A DNA stretch of 60,464 bases from Belliella filtrata (GTDB lineage Bacteria; Bacteroidota; Bacteroidia; Cytophagales; Cyclobacteriaceae): the NCBI RefSeq assembly GCF_022549775.1, contig NZ_JAKZGP010000026.1:1-60464 (forward strand). The letters are read 5' to 3'. The stretch's first letter is position 1, and every line of letters starts with the position of its first letter. The position numbers were made by a program, and so were the translations under genes. The notes under the pieces are model-generated. The model searched no databases. It worked only from the letters and a program-made list of their open reading frames with translations, and was not told the DNA's origin. Shown piece after piece: positions 35,529 to 44,462 of the stretch.

Positions 35529-36767
35529 TTATTTGCTGAGAACTTTCTCTATAATTTTCTTAGCACTGCCAAGATTCTCTTTGACTAACAATGATGCAGC
35601 CTTACAAGTTTTTTCATACAAATCAGGATCTTCTAGGGCAGTCATTGTAGTATTAAGTTCTTCAATATCCTTAACAGACCCACTAGCACCATAGTCTATA
35701 CTGATTTTGGCCTCTGGGAATTTGTTTGGCTTACGTAGCTCGCCAAATAAAACTGGAATCCCATATGCCAAAGGCTCTAGAATATTATGCAGTCCCTTTC
35801 CAAAAGCCCCACCGACATATGCTATTTGTGCATATTGATAAAGTGAAGAAAGCATCCCAATATTATCAATAAACAACACATCGATATTTTTGAGAATAGG
35901 AGATTGAGAAGAGAGCTTATCAGAAACTAAAGTTATTTGATTAGCCCATATGTCAATTTTTGCTTGGTCGATATCATGAGGGGCAATGATGAATTTATAT
36001 CCTTGTGAGTTGTTGATCCAAGGAATCCAAATAGACAAATCTTCTTCCCAGACTGATCCCAAAACAATTATTTTCTTTCCTTCACAAAACAATTCAATAT
36101 CTGGATATCTTTTTGGAGATGAGCTTATTTGAGTCACTCTATCAAACCTCGTATCACCTGTATGTGTGCATTCGGCAATATTGATTTGATGAAGAAGGTC
36201 TATACTTCTTTCATTCTGCGTAAAGATATGATCAAAGGACCTTAAAATCCTTCTAAAAAACCCCCCAAATACCTGAAAGTAAACTTGATCTTCTCTCATT
36301 GCTGCTGAAAACAAGTATAGGGGAATTCTCTGCTTTTTAGCCTCAAAAATATAGTTTGCCCATAAGTCATACTTTACAAAAAAGGCATATTTTGGTTTCA
36401 GGTTGATAAGAAATTTCCGAGCATTCTTTGGTGTATCTATCGGTAGGTATAAAAGTAAGTCTACTTCACCCTTATTTTTGCGCTTTACATGCTCATAACC
36501 TGAAGGACTAAAAAAAGATACTACAATTTTCAAAGTTGGTTTTTCCTTTTTTAGTTGAAGAATTACAGGCCTAGATTGTTCATATTCACCAAGTGAAGCC
36601 ACGTGAAACCATGCCAAATCCTCTTGAAATTGAGCCTTGAATGCTTGAATTTGCTCCAAAACTGTTTTTCTTCCCTGTACAAACTGCTTGATTTTTGGCC
36701 TACTATTTTGTAACAAAGAGACAATTATAGAAAACAGAAACATGGAAAAATTATAGAGAATTTTCAT
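35529..36767 (-). CDS. waaA: 3-deoxy-D-manno-octulosonic acid transferase
   Basis: The protein has 412 aa, a GT30-family Kdo transferase that adds Kdo to lipid A precursor at the inner membrane. An N-terminal anchor (MKILYNFSMFLFSIIVSLL) is followed by VASLGEYEQSRPVILQLK (the acceptor-side catalytic Glu region), FSAAMREDQVYF, GDTRFDRV, IIAPHDI and YVGGAFGKGLHNILEPLAYG (donor-binding site). It lies alone between rsgA and the peroxiredoxin gene. Confidence 0.93.
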   Translation of the reverse strand: MKILYNFSMFLFSIIVSLLQNSRPKIKQFVQGRKTVLEQIQAFKAQFQEDLAWFHVASLGEYEQSRPVILQLKKEKPTLKIVVSFFSPSGYEHVKRKNKGEVDLLLYLPIDTPKNARKFLINLKPKYAFFVKYDLWANYIFEAKKQRIPLYLFSAAMREDQVYFQVFGGFFRRILRSFDHIFTQNERSIDLLHQINIAECTHTGDTRFDRVTQISSSPKRYPDIELFCEGKKIIVLGSVWEEDLSIWIPWINNSQGYKFIIAPHDIDQAKIDIWANQITLVSDKLSSQSPILKNIDVLFIDNIGMLSSLYQYAQIAYVGGAFGKGLHNILEPLAYGIPVLFGELRKPNKFPEAKISIDYGASGSVKDIEELNTTMTALEDPDLYEKTCKAASLLVKENLGSAKKIIEKVLSK

Positions 36768-36848
36768 GGCGTAAAAATCAGTTTTTAGGTTTGGTTCAGG
36801 TATCTAGGTGAAACTTTAAGCAAGAAATGAAATTATTTTTAAATGAAA

Positions 36849-36876
36849 AAGCCTCGATTGGATTCAATCGAGGCTT
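36849..36876. terminator. terminator downstream of the peroxiredoxin gene
   Basis: A perfect 12-bp stem AAGCCTCGATTG / CAATCGAGGCTT with a 4-nt loop lies 24 bp after the peroxiredoxin stop on the minus strand. The minus strand continues with TTTTTCATTT. Confidence 0.8.
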
Positions 36877-36899
36877 ATTTCAATATTTGTTAAAATAAT

Positions 36900-37529
36900 T
36901 TAGTTTTTGCTCAAATAAGCAGAAACTCCTTCTTTCGTTGCAGTCATTGCTTCTTTACCTTCTTCCCAGTTTGCAGGACAAACTTCTCCAAATTTCTCAA
37001 CGTGCTGAAGCGCATCTACCAACCTGATCATTTCATCAATATTTCTTCCAAGTGGAAGGTCGTTGATAGTCTCTTGTCTTACTACACCGTTTTTGTCAAT
37101 CAAGAAAGTACCTCTGAATGCTACTGGGGCACCTTCGAATTTCAACTCTCCTTCTTCATTATAGTTCCACTCACCAGCAAGTACGCCATAGTTATGAGCG
37201 ATTGTCTTAGCTGTGTCTGCTACCAATGGATAAGTAACACCTTCGATTCCACCTTGAGCCTTTGGAGTACCCAACCATGCAAGGTGAGTCTCTTCAGTAT
37301 CTGTAGATGCTCCTACTACCGCTACACCTCTTTTTTCGAACTCAGCCAATTTCTCTTGGAAAGCCAAGATCTCAGTCGGGCATACGAATGTAAAGTCTTT
37401 TGGATAGAAGAAGAATACTACCTCTTTGTTACCAATATACTGCTCCAAAGAAAAGTTTTCAACGATTTCTTCTCCATTGATTACAGCTGCTGTACTGAAT
37501 ATTGGTGCTTTTTTTCCTACTAATGACAT
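36900..37529 (-). CDS. 2-Cys peroxiredoxin (AhpC/Prx1 type)
   Basis: The protein has 209 aa. It reduces hydrogen and organic peroxides with a thioredoxin-type partner. The peroxidatic Cys is in FYPKDFTFVCPTEILAFQEK (about residue 50) and the resolving Cys in GEVCPANWEEG near the C-terminus, so it is a typical 2-Cys enzyme. It lies 19 bp downstream of a perR-like gene in the same direction, implying a peroxide-responsive operon, and ends at a strong terminator. Confidence 0.94.
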   Translation of the reverse strand: MSLVGKKAPIFSTAAVINGEEIVENFSLEQYIGNKEVVFFFYPKDFTFVCPTEILAFQEKLAEFEKRGVAVVGASTDTEETHLAWLGTPKAQGGIEGVTYPLVADTAKTIAHNYGVLAGEWNYNEEGELKFEGAPVAFRGTFLIDKNGVVRQETINDLPLGRNIDEMIRLVDALQHVEKFGEVCPANWEEGKEAMTATKEGVSAYLSKN

Positions 37530-37548
37530 GTTTTTGTGTTTTTATTAG

Positions 37549-37974
37549 TTAATAGTTTTTTTCCTTTTTGTGACCTTTGAAAACGACATTGATTTCATCA
37601 ATTTCATATCCTTCAAAATCATTTGCTTCAATGAAGTCCTGCAGCAATTTTTCAAATTTTTCATTTTTATAATCCCTGATCTCATGGGAGGTTTTGCAGT
37701 AAAGATGACTGTGAGCATCAAGCTTGGAGTCAAATCTCATGACTCCATTTTGGTCAATTGTTTTTCGTAATATTCCTGCTTGAACAAAGCTATCAAGTGT
37801 TTTATACACTGTAGCAAGTGATATGGATGGATTACTTATTTTGATCTCCTCATGGACCTGCTCCGCTGAAGGGTGCGATTCGGACTGAATTAAAGCCAAG
37901 AATATCACCATGCGCTGATGTGTGAACTTTAGCCCACAATTGGTGATCTTTTCTTTGACTAATTCAAGGTTCAT
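37549..37974 (-). CDS. Fur-family regulator, PerR-like
   Basis: The protein has 141 aa. It has a winged HTH (FTHQRMVIFLALIQSESHPSAEQ; SLATVYKTLDSFVQAGILRK) and a dimerization domain with metal-binding residues (FDSKLDAHSHLYCKTSHE). The second structural Cys pair of many Fur proteins is not visible. The downstream peroxiredoxin gene and a palindrome at 37991-38003 argue for PerR function: metal-catalysed oxidation would release repression under peroxide. Confidence 0.88.
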   Translation of the reverse strand: MNLELVKEKITNCGLKFTHQRMVIFLALIQSESHPSAEQVHEEIKISNPSISLATVYKTLDSFVQAGILRKTIDQNGVMRFDSKLDAHSHLYCKTSHEIRDYKNEKFEKLLQDFIEANDFEGYEIDEINVVFKGHKKEKNY

Positions 37975-37990
37975 TGAAATATTTGTAATT

Positions 37991-38047
37991 AATAATCATT
38001 ATTGTTTGCGAATTATTATGCAAAGATACTAATTATTGAACTTTCAA
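37991..38047 (-). promoter_or_regulatory. promoter and Fur/PerR-type operator of the perR-prx operon
   Basis: The minus strand has a Bacteroidota promoter: TTG (38045-38047) 19 bp upstream of TATCTTTG (38021-38028, consensus TAnnTTTG). Between promoter and start codon lies AATAATCATTATT (37991-38003), a perfect 13-bp palindrome resembling the PerR/Fur box TTATAATnATTATAA. This suggests autorepression. Confidence 0.65.
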
Positions 38048-38288
38048 CAAAAAAATCTCAATATATTATTTGGTTAGTTTCGAAAAACACCAATAGCGAA
38101 GGTTAAAATTCATGGTTTTTGAACTCATGTGTCATATGTGTTCGGTTGTAAGGCAACAATATCAAAATTATATTTTGTGATTAATTTTTGTGTAATGGTA
38201 ATTTTGACAGCAATGTTACAAGATGATATTTAAAATTTCACTAACTTGTAGCTTGCTTAATTTTCAGCTAAAAAACTCTAAAGAATCG

Positions 38289-38774
38289 ATGGTAAAAGTT
38301 CTATTTGTATGTCTTGGTAATATTTGTAGGTCACCTTTGGCTGAAGCTATTTTTGAGCATAAAGTCAAATCCCAAGACCTAACACGAATTTTTAAAAGTG
38401 ACAGCTGCGGCACCTCTGATTATCATATAGGGGAACTACCAGATGAAAGAACTATCAAGTGTGCAAGGCAAAAAGGGATAGAAATCAATCATAGAGGGAG
38501 ACAAATAAATAGGGTAGACATTCGAGAATTCAACTATATTTTAGCCATGGACAAGTCCAATAAAGTCAACATAGAAAAGCTAATCAATAGAAATGGTCTA
38601 AATCATAACCAGCTACATTTGATACGAGAGTTTCAGTCAGTTTCTGACTCCATCGAAGTTCCAGACCCATATTACGGAGGAATGCAAGCATTTGAGGAAG
38701 TTTATGAAATTCTAGATGATTCAATCGATCATTTTTTAGAGTTTCTAAAACAAGAACATCAGACACATGCCTGA
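38289..38774 (+). CDS. low-molecular-weight protein-tyrosine phosphatase
   Basis: The protein has 161 aa from the ATG at 38289. The longer frame from 38223 adds 22 residues that do not fit the family, because the P-loop must lie near the N-terminus. The catalytic loop is VCLGNICRSPLAEAIFE (CX5R) and the general-acid loop is VPDPYYGG. It removes phosphate from tyrosine or small aryl phosphates. It is divergent from the perR operon and convergent with lysC. Confidence 0.92.
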   Translation: MVKVLFVCLGNICRSPLAEAIFEHKVKSQDLTRIFKSDSCGTSDYHIGELPDERTIKCARQKGIEINHRGRQINRVDIREFNYILAMDKSNKVNIEKLINRNGLNHNQLHLIREFQSVSDSIEVPDPYYGGMQAFEEVYEILDDSIDHFLEFLKQEHQTHA

Positions 38775-38812
38775 TCTCTGAAAAAAGGCAGCAGTATTTA
38801 CCAAGCGTAACC

Positions 38813-40087
38813 TTAGGCAAAATCAGTCATATAGACAACTTGAAAGCTGTTTCTGGTGGTTTGCTCCAATAGTACTTTTTTATCCCGAACCATTCGTTTG
38901 ATGATCTTCTCACTTGGATTCTTGACTGTGATCAAGTAAAGATTTTTGTTATACTTAATTTGAAATTGATCTTTCAGGCTTTCCAAAAGTTCTTCTAATT
39001 TGAACATATCATCATCAATCACAATGGATATACTTATGCCTGACACTTGCAAAAGATTGACTTTGAGCTTTAAGAACTCGATTTTGGAATACACGATATG
39101 TATATGAGATTCATTGATAAATGTGAAGTCCGTAACCTTGAATGACACCAATATTTGATTCTCTTTCATCACTATACAAGGAACAATATTAACCTGATCG
39201 ACTTTATGGATTTTGGTACCTGAAGTCTCCGGTTTAACAAATGACTTGACATATAGGGGGATATTTTTATTTGCCAAAGGCTTGATTGTTTTTGGATGAA
39301 TCACAGAGGCTCCATAATAGGTCAATTCGGCAGCTTCATGATAATCTAGCTCTTCAAATTTCTGTGTATGCTTGAATTTTTTTGGATCTGCGTTCAACAC
39401 ACCGTCTACATCTTTCCATATGGTTACAGATTCAGCGTCTAGACATGAAGCGAGTATTGCAGCACTGAAGTCCGAACCTTCTCTTCCCAAGGTTGTGCTT
39501 CTCCCATGATCATCACTCCCTATAAAACCTTGCGTTACAACAAGTTTATCCTTTAATATCATCAACAACTTTTCATTTACTTTTTCTTGCGTAAGGTCCC
39601 AAGAAACTTTAGCAAATCTGAATTCTGAATTAGTTTTGATAACTTCTCGAGCATCTAACCAAATAGAAGAAACCTGCCGGTATTCAATGTAAGCCTGCAA
39701 AATCAAGGAAGAAGCCAATTCTCCATAAACAATCACCTGATCATAATATTCATCATAATTACCTGGGGTGAGTTCGGTTTTCAAAAAATCGTCCATGCCG
39801 TCAAACAACCTTTCAAGACTTTGAAAAATCGTATGGTCATTAGGGAAAAGAGACTCACAGATGGTAAGATGTTGGGTCCTTAAAATTGAACATTTTAAAG
39901 AATATGATTCATTCCTATATTTTGACTTAAGAATCTCTTCAAGAGCATTTGTAGTCTTTCCAATAGCTGAAACCACCAAAACCATAGGATTTCGCAATCG
40001 TTTGAACAAAATGTTGAAAAGGTTTTTGATAGAATCAGCATCTTTCACAGATGCACCACCAAATTTGAAAACAATTGCTTTTGACAT
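38813..40087 (-). CDS. lysC: aspartate kinase
   Basis: The protein has 424 aa. It phosphorylates aspartate, the first step toward Lys, Thr, Met and cell-wall diaminopimelate. [13 protein letters not shown] is the N-terminal kinase motif, then [20 protein letters not shown] and SDFSAAILA (Asp/ATP site), then VWKDVDGV-type [13 protein letters not shown]. The C-terminal region (about 300-424) contains ACT-like regulatory sequence, so feedback inhibition is likely. It is monofunctional: no homoserine dehydrogenase part is attached. Confidence 0.93.
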   Translation of the reverse strand: MSKAIVFKFGGASVKDADSIKNLFNILFKRLRNPMVLVVSAIGKTTNALEEILKSKYRNESYSLKCSILRTQHLTICESLFPNDHTIFQSLERLFDGMDDFLKTELTPGNYDEYYDQVIVYGELASSLILQAYIEYRQVSSIWLDAREVIKTNSEFRFAKVSWDLTQEKVNEKLLMILKDKLVVTQGFIGSDDHGRSTTLGREGSDFSAAILASCLDAESVTIWKDVDGVLNADPKKFKHTQKFEELDYHEAAELTYYGASVIHPKTIKPLANKNIPLYVKSFVKPETSGTKIHKVDQVNIVPCIVMKENQILVSFKVTDFTFINESHIHIVYSKIEFLKLKVNLLQVSGISISIVIDDDMFKLEELLESLKDQFQIKYNKNLYLITVKNPSEKIIKRMVRDKKVLLEQTTRNSFQVVYMTDFA

Positions 40088-40144
40088 CAGAATTTATTTG
40101 TAATTTCAAGGAATCATTTAACAAAACTTGTACTTTTCCAAGAC

Positions 40145-41185
40145 ATGAAAATAAAACCCTACATTCCAAATGACAACTCTCTCGCCTACTCAGTAGGAGT
40201 AACGTTAGACAGGTTTATCAAGAAGAAACAAGATGATTTTCCATTTGCCTCTGGTGAATTGTCTCAACTGCTTAGAGACATTGCACTTGCAGCAAAGATA
40301 GTGAATCGAGAGACCAATCGGGCAGGTCTAGCAAACATTGGAGGGGCATTTGGTCAAACCAACGTGCAAGGTGAGGAGCAGCAGAAGCTTGATGTCATCG
40401 CCAACATTCGATTTACCAGAGCATTGACCAAAGGCGGAGAAGTATGCGCCATCGTTTCAGAAGAAGATGATGAGGTAATAGATCTTCAAAACAATTCTGG
40501 CAAATATGTGGTGGCCATAGACCCTCTCGACGGCTCATCAAACATAGACGTAAATATCTCTATCGGTACGATTTTTTCGATCTACAGAAGAGTCACGCCT
40601 GTAGGTAGCCCGATACAACTTGATGACATCATGCAGCCTGGTAGACAGCAAGTTGCAGCTGGATATGTGCTATATGGTTCATCTACCATGTTGGTATACA
40701 CCACTGGATGTGGAGTCAATGGGTTTACATATGAACAATCGCTTGGTGAATTTTTCCTGTCACATCCTGATATGAAAGCTCCTAGCAGCGGGAATATATA
40801 CAGTATCAATGAAGGAATATCAAATAGTTTCAGCGAAGGTTTAGCCAAATACATTGCCCACTGCAAATCGAAAAATTATAGTGCTAGATACATTGGCAGT
40901 CTAGTGGCTGATTTTCACCGAAACTTACTCAAAGGTGGGATATACATTTACCCAGAAACAAAAAAAAATCCATCGGGAAAACTTAGACTTCTCTATGAAG
41001 CAAACGCTTTGGCTTACATCGCAGAGCAAGCTGGTGCTGAAGCAAATGATGGTGTTCAGCGAATTTTGGATATTCAGCCGACTTCATTACACCAGAGAAC
41101 TCCACTTTACATTGGATCGAAGGTAATGGTAAATGAAGCATTGGAATTCATTTCTAAAAAATCAATCATACATGAGAACCAGTGA
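40145..41185 (+). CDS. fbp: class I fructose-1,6-bisphosphatase
   Basis: The protein has 346 aa. It hydrolyses fructose-1,6-bisphosphate to fructose-6-phosphate in gluconeogenesis. Metal-binding motifs are visible: VSEEDDEVI with the Glu pair, and [20 protein letters not shown]. Substrate-binding residues are in [20 protein letters not shown] and [19 protein letters not shown]. The gene is divergent from lysC and its stop is 3 bp from the stop of the convergent 100-aa gene. Confidence 0.95.
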   Translation: MKIKPYIPNDNSLAYSVGVTLDRFIKKKQDDFPFASGELSQLLRDIALAAKIVNRETNRAGLANIGGAFGQTNVQGEEQQKLDVIANIRFTRALTKGGEVCAIVSEEDDEVIDLQNNSGKYVVAIDPLDGSSNIDVNISIGTIFSIYRRVTPVGSPIQLDDIMQPGRQQVAAGYVLYGSSTMLVYTTGCGVNGFTYEQSLGEFFLSHPDMKAPSSGNIYSINEGISNSFSEGLAKYIAHCKSKNYSARYIGSLVADFHRNLLKGGIYIYPETKKNPSGKLRLLYEANALAYIAEQAGAEANDGVQRILDIQPTSLHQRTPLYIGSKVMVNEALEFISKKSIIHENQ

Positions 41186-41187
41186 TC

Positions 41188-41490
41188 TCAGCTGGAATAC
41201 TTTCTTCTGATTTCGATTTTGAGTTTTTGCCTTCGAATGATCGCGAGACTTAAGTCTACAACCATTTGCTCTGGCTGAGATTCATGAAGAATCTTTTTCA
41301 GAAGATTTTCCCCTAGGTCAATTCGATAGCAAATCTGCAACAATCGCTCAAAATCTCTGTTCAAAAGTAGCTGAACATGTGGTTTCAACCATTCCAAAAG
41401 ATCAGACTCAGTGTCGACCCCTTCTTTTAATGCTAAGTCAAAGTCCTTTTCGATTAGTCTGGAGGTATCCGTGATTAAAGAATCATTCAT
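41188..41490 (-). CDS. hypothetical protein
   Basis: The protein has 100 aa, all-helical and acidic, with no family I recognise (LLEWLKPHVQLLLNRDFERL; RIDLGENLLKKILHES). Its length, codon pattern and clean position between fbp and the DUF5606 gene support a real small cytoplasmic protein. It is convergent with fbp. Confidence 0.65.
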   Translation of the reverse strand: MNDSLITDTSRLIEKDFDLALKEGVDTESDLLEWLKPHVQLLLNRDFERLLQICYRIDLGENLLKKILHESQPEQMVVDLSLAIIRRQKLKIEIRRKYSS

Positions 41491-41543
41491 AAATCAAATT
41501 TCAACTGATGGGGCTTTTAATGCTTCAAAGTAGCTTAAATAAT

Positions 41544-41576
41544 AAAAAACTCGCAGTGTAATGCTGCGAGTTTTTT
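41544..41576. terminator. bidirectional terminator
   Basis: A perfect 13-bp stem AAAAAACTCGCAG / CTGCGAGTTTTTT with a TGTAATG loop lies directly after the stop of the DUF5606 gene on the minus strand. Confidence 0.88.
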
Positions 41577-41577
41577 A

Positions 41578-42018
41578 TTAACCTTCTTGCTTCTCTTCTG
41601 ATTCACTAGCTTCTTCATTTCCTTCTTCTAGTACTTCTGGAGCATATTTCCTTATGATTTTGTACCAGCTGACTAGCTTCTTGATATCCGATGGATATAC
41701 TTTGTCTTCATCATAGTCTGGGAGAATATGTTTCAAAAACGCTTTGAGTTCGTCTGCATCAGCACCACTATCAAGACCCAAATCACCTTTGAACTCTGAT
41801 TCTATTTTGATAAGAATCTCTTCAAGTGGTGATGCTCCTTCCTCAGTCATGGTATACATAGAAATCTCGCTGAGTACTGACACTCGTTGATTGGCACCTA
41901 CGACTAGTTTGCCTTTTTTCTCATCCATGGATTCCAAAATTACACCGCTTCTCGTTGGTTTGAGGATTTTATAAAGTCCTGGTTTTCCAGATACTGTTGC
42001 TATTTCGTTGAATTTCAT
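41578..42018 (-). CDS. DUF5606 family protein
   Basis: The protein has 146 aa. It starts KFNEIATVSGKPGLYKILKP and includes LVVGANQRVSVLSEISMYT and DELKAFLKHILPDYDEDKVY, blocks that I recognise as the DUF5606 family confined to Bacteroidota. The C-terminus is Glu-rich. The function is unknown. A strong terminator follows immediately. Confidence 0.85.
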   Translation of the reverse strand: MKFNEIATVSGKPGLYKILKPTRSGVILESMDEKKGKLVVGANQRVSVLSEISMYTMTEEGASPLEEILIKIESEFKGDLGLDSGADADELKAFLKHILPDYDEDKVYPSDIKKLVSWYKIIRKYAPEVLEEGNEEASESEEKQEG

Positions 42019-42183
42019 ATGATCTTAATTTAACTTTTACACGAGGTTGAGATTTTTGCGTAACATGAATCTTTCACCTCTGTGGTGTTGTCGGTACTGT
42101 TGACACTATCGACATGCTCGATTTTACTGTTCTTTTTTTAATTGAGGTTGCAAATATAAAGTTTCGAATCAAAAGCCCAAGAC

Positions 42184-42792
42184 TTATGATCTTTCCTGAT
42201 AAAAATCTTCAACTTGCTCTTCAATAAACCCAGTCAATTCTTCTTTACCTTTCCCATTTTCGGCAGATGTTACGAAATACAATGGGGCTTCCTCAAAAAT
42301 AGCTTTGGACGCTTTGATAAATTTGGCAATTGTAGATTGGGTCTTTGGCCAAGATTGCTTATCTGCCTTTGTGAATACCAGCACGATAGGAATACCATTC
42401 TCGCCACACCAGGTGATAAACTCCAAATCAATCTTTTGAGGCTCTAGGCGACTATCTATAAGGACACACAAAGCAACTAGGTTTTCTCTGTTGTTCAGGT
42501 ACGACTGTATCATCCCTTCCCAATCGGCTTTAATTGATTTACTGACTTTGGCAAAACCGTAACCTGGAAGATCGACCATATACCACCTTTCATCCACCAA
42601 AAAATGGTTAATAAGCTGTGTTTTACCAGGCCTCCCAGATGTTTTAGCAAGGTTCTTATTGTTTGCAAGCATATTGATCAATGAGCTCTTGCCTACATTT
42701 GACCTTCCGATGAAAGCAAATTCTGGCTTGTCAGGAGTCGGACACTTGGTATGGTCTGTATTACTGATTAAGAAAGTAGCTTTTTTGATCAT
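42184..42792 (-). CDS. engB: ribosome biogenesis GTPase YihA/YsxC
   Basis: The protein has 202 aa. EngB assists assembly of the 50S subunit. The G motifs are complete: G1 IGRSNVGKSSLIN, G2 region TSGRPGKTQLIN, G3 VDLPGYGFAKV, G4 VFTKADK, G5 VTSAENGKG. A likely promoter -7 box TACCTTTG lies 25 bp upstream of the start on the minus strand (about 42812-42819). Confidence 0.95.
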   Translation of the reverse strand: MIKKATFLISNTDHTKCPTPDKPEFAFIGRSNVGKSSLINMLANNKNLAKTSGRPGKTQLINHFLVDERWYMVDLPGYGFAKVSKSIKADWEGMIQSYLNNRENLVALCVLIDSRLEPQKIDLEFITWCGENGIPIVLVFTKADKQSWPKTQSTIAKFIKASKAIFEEAPLYFVTSAENGKGKEELTGFIEEQVEDFYQERS

Positions 42793-42975
42793 AACTATTA
42801 TTTTTTTGACAAAGGTAAAGTTTTCTCACCATAAATTTGTTGTCAGGTTGGATTCTTGGGCTAAACTGGCTACTATTTCAAAGTTTACATTAGCCAGAAA
42901 TGGTATTATTGTTCAACATTTTTCCATTGCTCATGTTTACTTAGTAATATTGCAAACTCAATAGATACAGCATAC

Positions 42976-43698
42976 ATGTCAGTAGTACCATACAAAGAAA
43001 AAGAGTCAGGCAAGAAGGAGCAAGTTGCAGAGATGTTCAACAATATCAGCAAGAAGTATGACTTCCTAAATCACTTCTTAAGCTTGGGGATAGATATCAC
43101 TTGGAGAAAGAAGGCAATCAAAATGCTGAAAGATGATCAGCCAAAGCTAATTTTGGACATAGCTACAGGCACTGGAGATTTTGCGATTGAAGCATTGGCC
43201 CTTAATCCTGACAAAGTGATAGGTGTGGACATCTCTGCTGGTATGCTGGAAGAGGGTAAAAAGAAGATGAAAAAGCGAAAACTGGATCATCTTATTGATA
43301 TGCAGATGGGAGATTCAGAGAAGCTTTTGTTTGAGGATAATAAGTTCGATGCTGTCATCGTTTCATTTGGAGTTAGGAACTTTGAAAATCTCGAAAAAGG
43401 TCTAGCAGATATGTATAGGGTTTTGAAGCCAGGTGCTAAGACAGTAATTGTAGAATTCTCGAAACCTAAGAAGTTCCCGATGAAGCAAGGATATAATTTT
43501 TATTTTAAATATATTTTGCCTCAAATTGGAAAACTTGTTTCTAAGGATAATTCGGCCTATACCTATTTGCCTGAATCCGTTCAGGCATTTCCTGATGGAA
43601 ATGATTTTCTTAAAGTTTTAGAAAAAGTTGGCTTTAAAAACACAAAATGCAAACCATTGACATTTGGAATCAGCTCAATTTATATAGGAGAAAAATAA
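42976..43698 (+). CDS. ubiE: demethylmenaquinone methyltransferase
   Basis: The protein has 240 aa. It methylates demethylmenaquinone with SAM; menaquinone is the Bacteroidota respiratory quinone. It shows FNNISKKYDFLNHFLSLGID, the SAM motif LDIATGTGDFAIEAL, GVDISAGML and VSFGVRNFENLEKGLADMYR, all typical of UbiE/MenG. Its 3' end overlaps the porT frame by 52 bp, the conserved ubiE-porT order of Bacteroidota. Confidence 0.95.
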   Translation: MSVVPYKEKESGKKEQVAEMFNNISKKYDFLNHFLSLGIDITWRKKAIKMLKDDQPKLILDIATGTGDFAIEALALNPDKVIGVDISAGMLEEGKKKMKKRKLDHLIDMQMGDSEKLLFEDNKFDAVIVSFGVRNFENLEKGLADMYRVLKPGAKTVIVEFSKPKKFPMKQGYNFYFKYILPQIGKLVSKDNSAYTYLPESVQAFPDGNDFLKVLEKVGFKNTKCKPLTFGISSIYIGEK

Positions 43699-44435
43699 TT
43701 TCCCTATCATTTTTGTTTTTGCTAAGTAGCAGTTTTGCCTTTGGTCAGGCTAGGTATAATGAGATTAGCAAAGCTGGTCAAGATGATAAATTTGTGTCCT
43801 ATGGCTTCTTTCTTGGTGGACATACCAACTACTGGCGATTGAAGTATTCTGAGAGCTTTGCCGAGCAATTATTCCAATCAAATGGACGTCAGATTCAAAG
43901 CATCACTCCTTATTATTCACCTGGGTTTTCTCTTGGCTTCTTGGTTGTGTTCAGACTCCATGACCAAGTCAACTTTCTGATTACCCCAAAAGTAGGATTC
44001 TACGAATTCAGAACAGATATCAACACTTTTGTAGCTGATCCAAGCCCCGATGCTATTGATGACTCAGAGCTATATACGACAAGTACTGTAATCAATGAAT
44101 CTACCATGGTAGAGATTCCAGTGCTTTTCAAGTACAAAGCACAGAGGTTTAATAATTCCAGGATGTTTTTTACCGCTGGAGGTTCATTTATGTTCAGAAC
44201 CAAAGATCAAGAAGAGGCCGATATAGAGGATATCGGGACATTAGGCCGAGACTTCACAGTAGACCTGGGAATTGGTTTTGACATGTATTTCAAGTTTTTC
44301 AAATTTTCTCCTGAAGTGAGGTTTTCGCACGGCTTGCTGAACATGTACAGAGCAGAAGCCACTGATCCAGCTTACAGTTCAGCCATTGAGTCTTTGAGAA
44401 GAAAAAGCATTACGTTGTACTTAAATTTCCAGTAA
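43647..44435 (+). CDS. porT: PorT family outer membrane protein (type IX secretion)
   Basis: The protein has 262 aa. A positively charged start and hydrophobic stretch (YRRKIISLSFLFLLSSSFAFGQ) form a signal peptide, cleaved after FGQ. The mature part is an 8-stranded beta-barrel-type protein (YGFFLGGHTNYWRLKYS; FSPEVRFSHGLLNMY; ending ITLYLNFQ). The size and the place directly after ubiE match PorT/SprT, which is needed for type IX secretion. The start inside ubiE is required because no later start would retain the whole signal peptide. The T9SS cargo at 30916 fits. Confidence 0.87.
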   Translation: MQTIDIWNQLNLYRRKIISLSFLFLLSSSFAFGQARYNEISKAGQDDKFVSYGFFLGGHTNYWRLKYSESFAEQLFQSNGRQIQSITPYYSPGFSLGFLVVFRLHDQVNFLITPKVGFYEFRTDINTFVADPSPDAIDDSELYTTSTVINESTMVEIPVLFKYKAQRFNNSRMFFTAGGSFMFRTKDQEEADIEDIGTLGRDFTVDLGIGFDMYFKFFKFSPEVRFSHGLLNMYRAEATDPAYSSAIESLRRKSITLYLNFQ

Positions 44436-44462
44436 ATGCTAGTGGCTTAAACTTTCTTTGAA

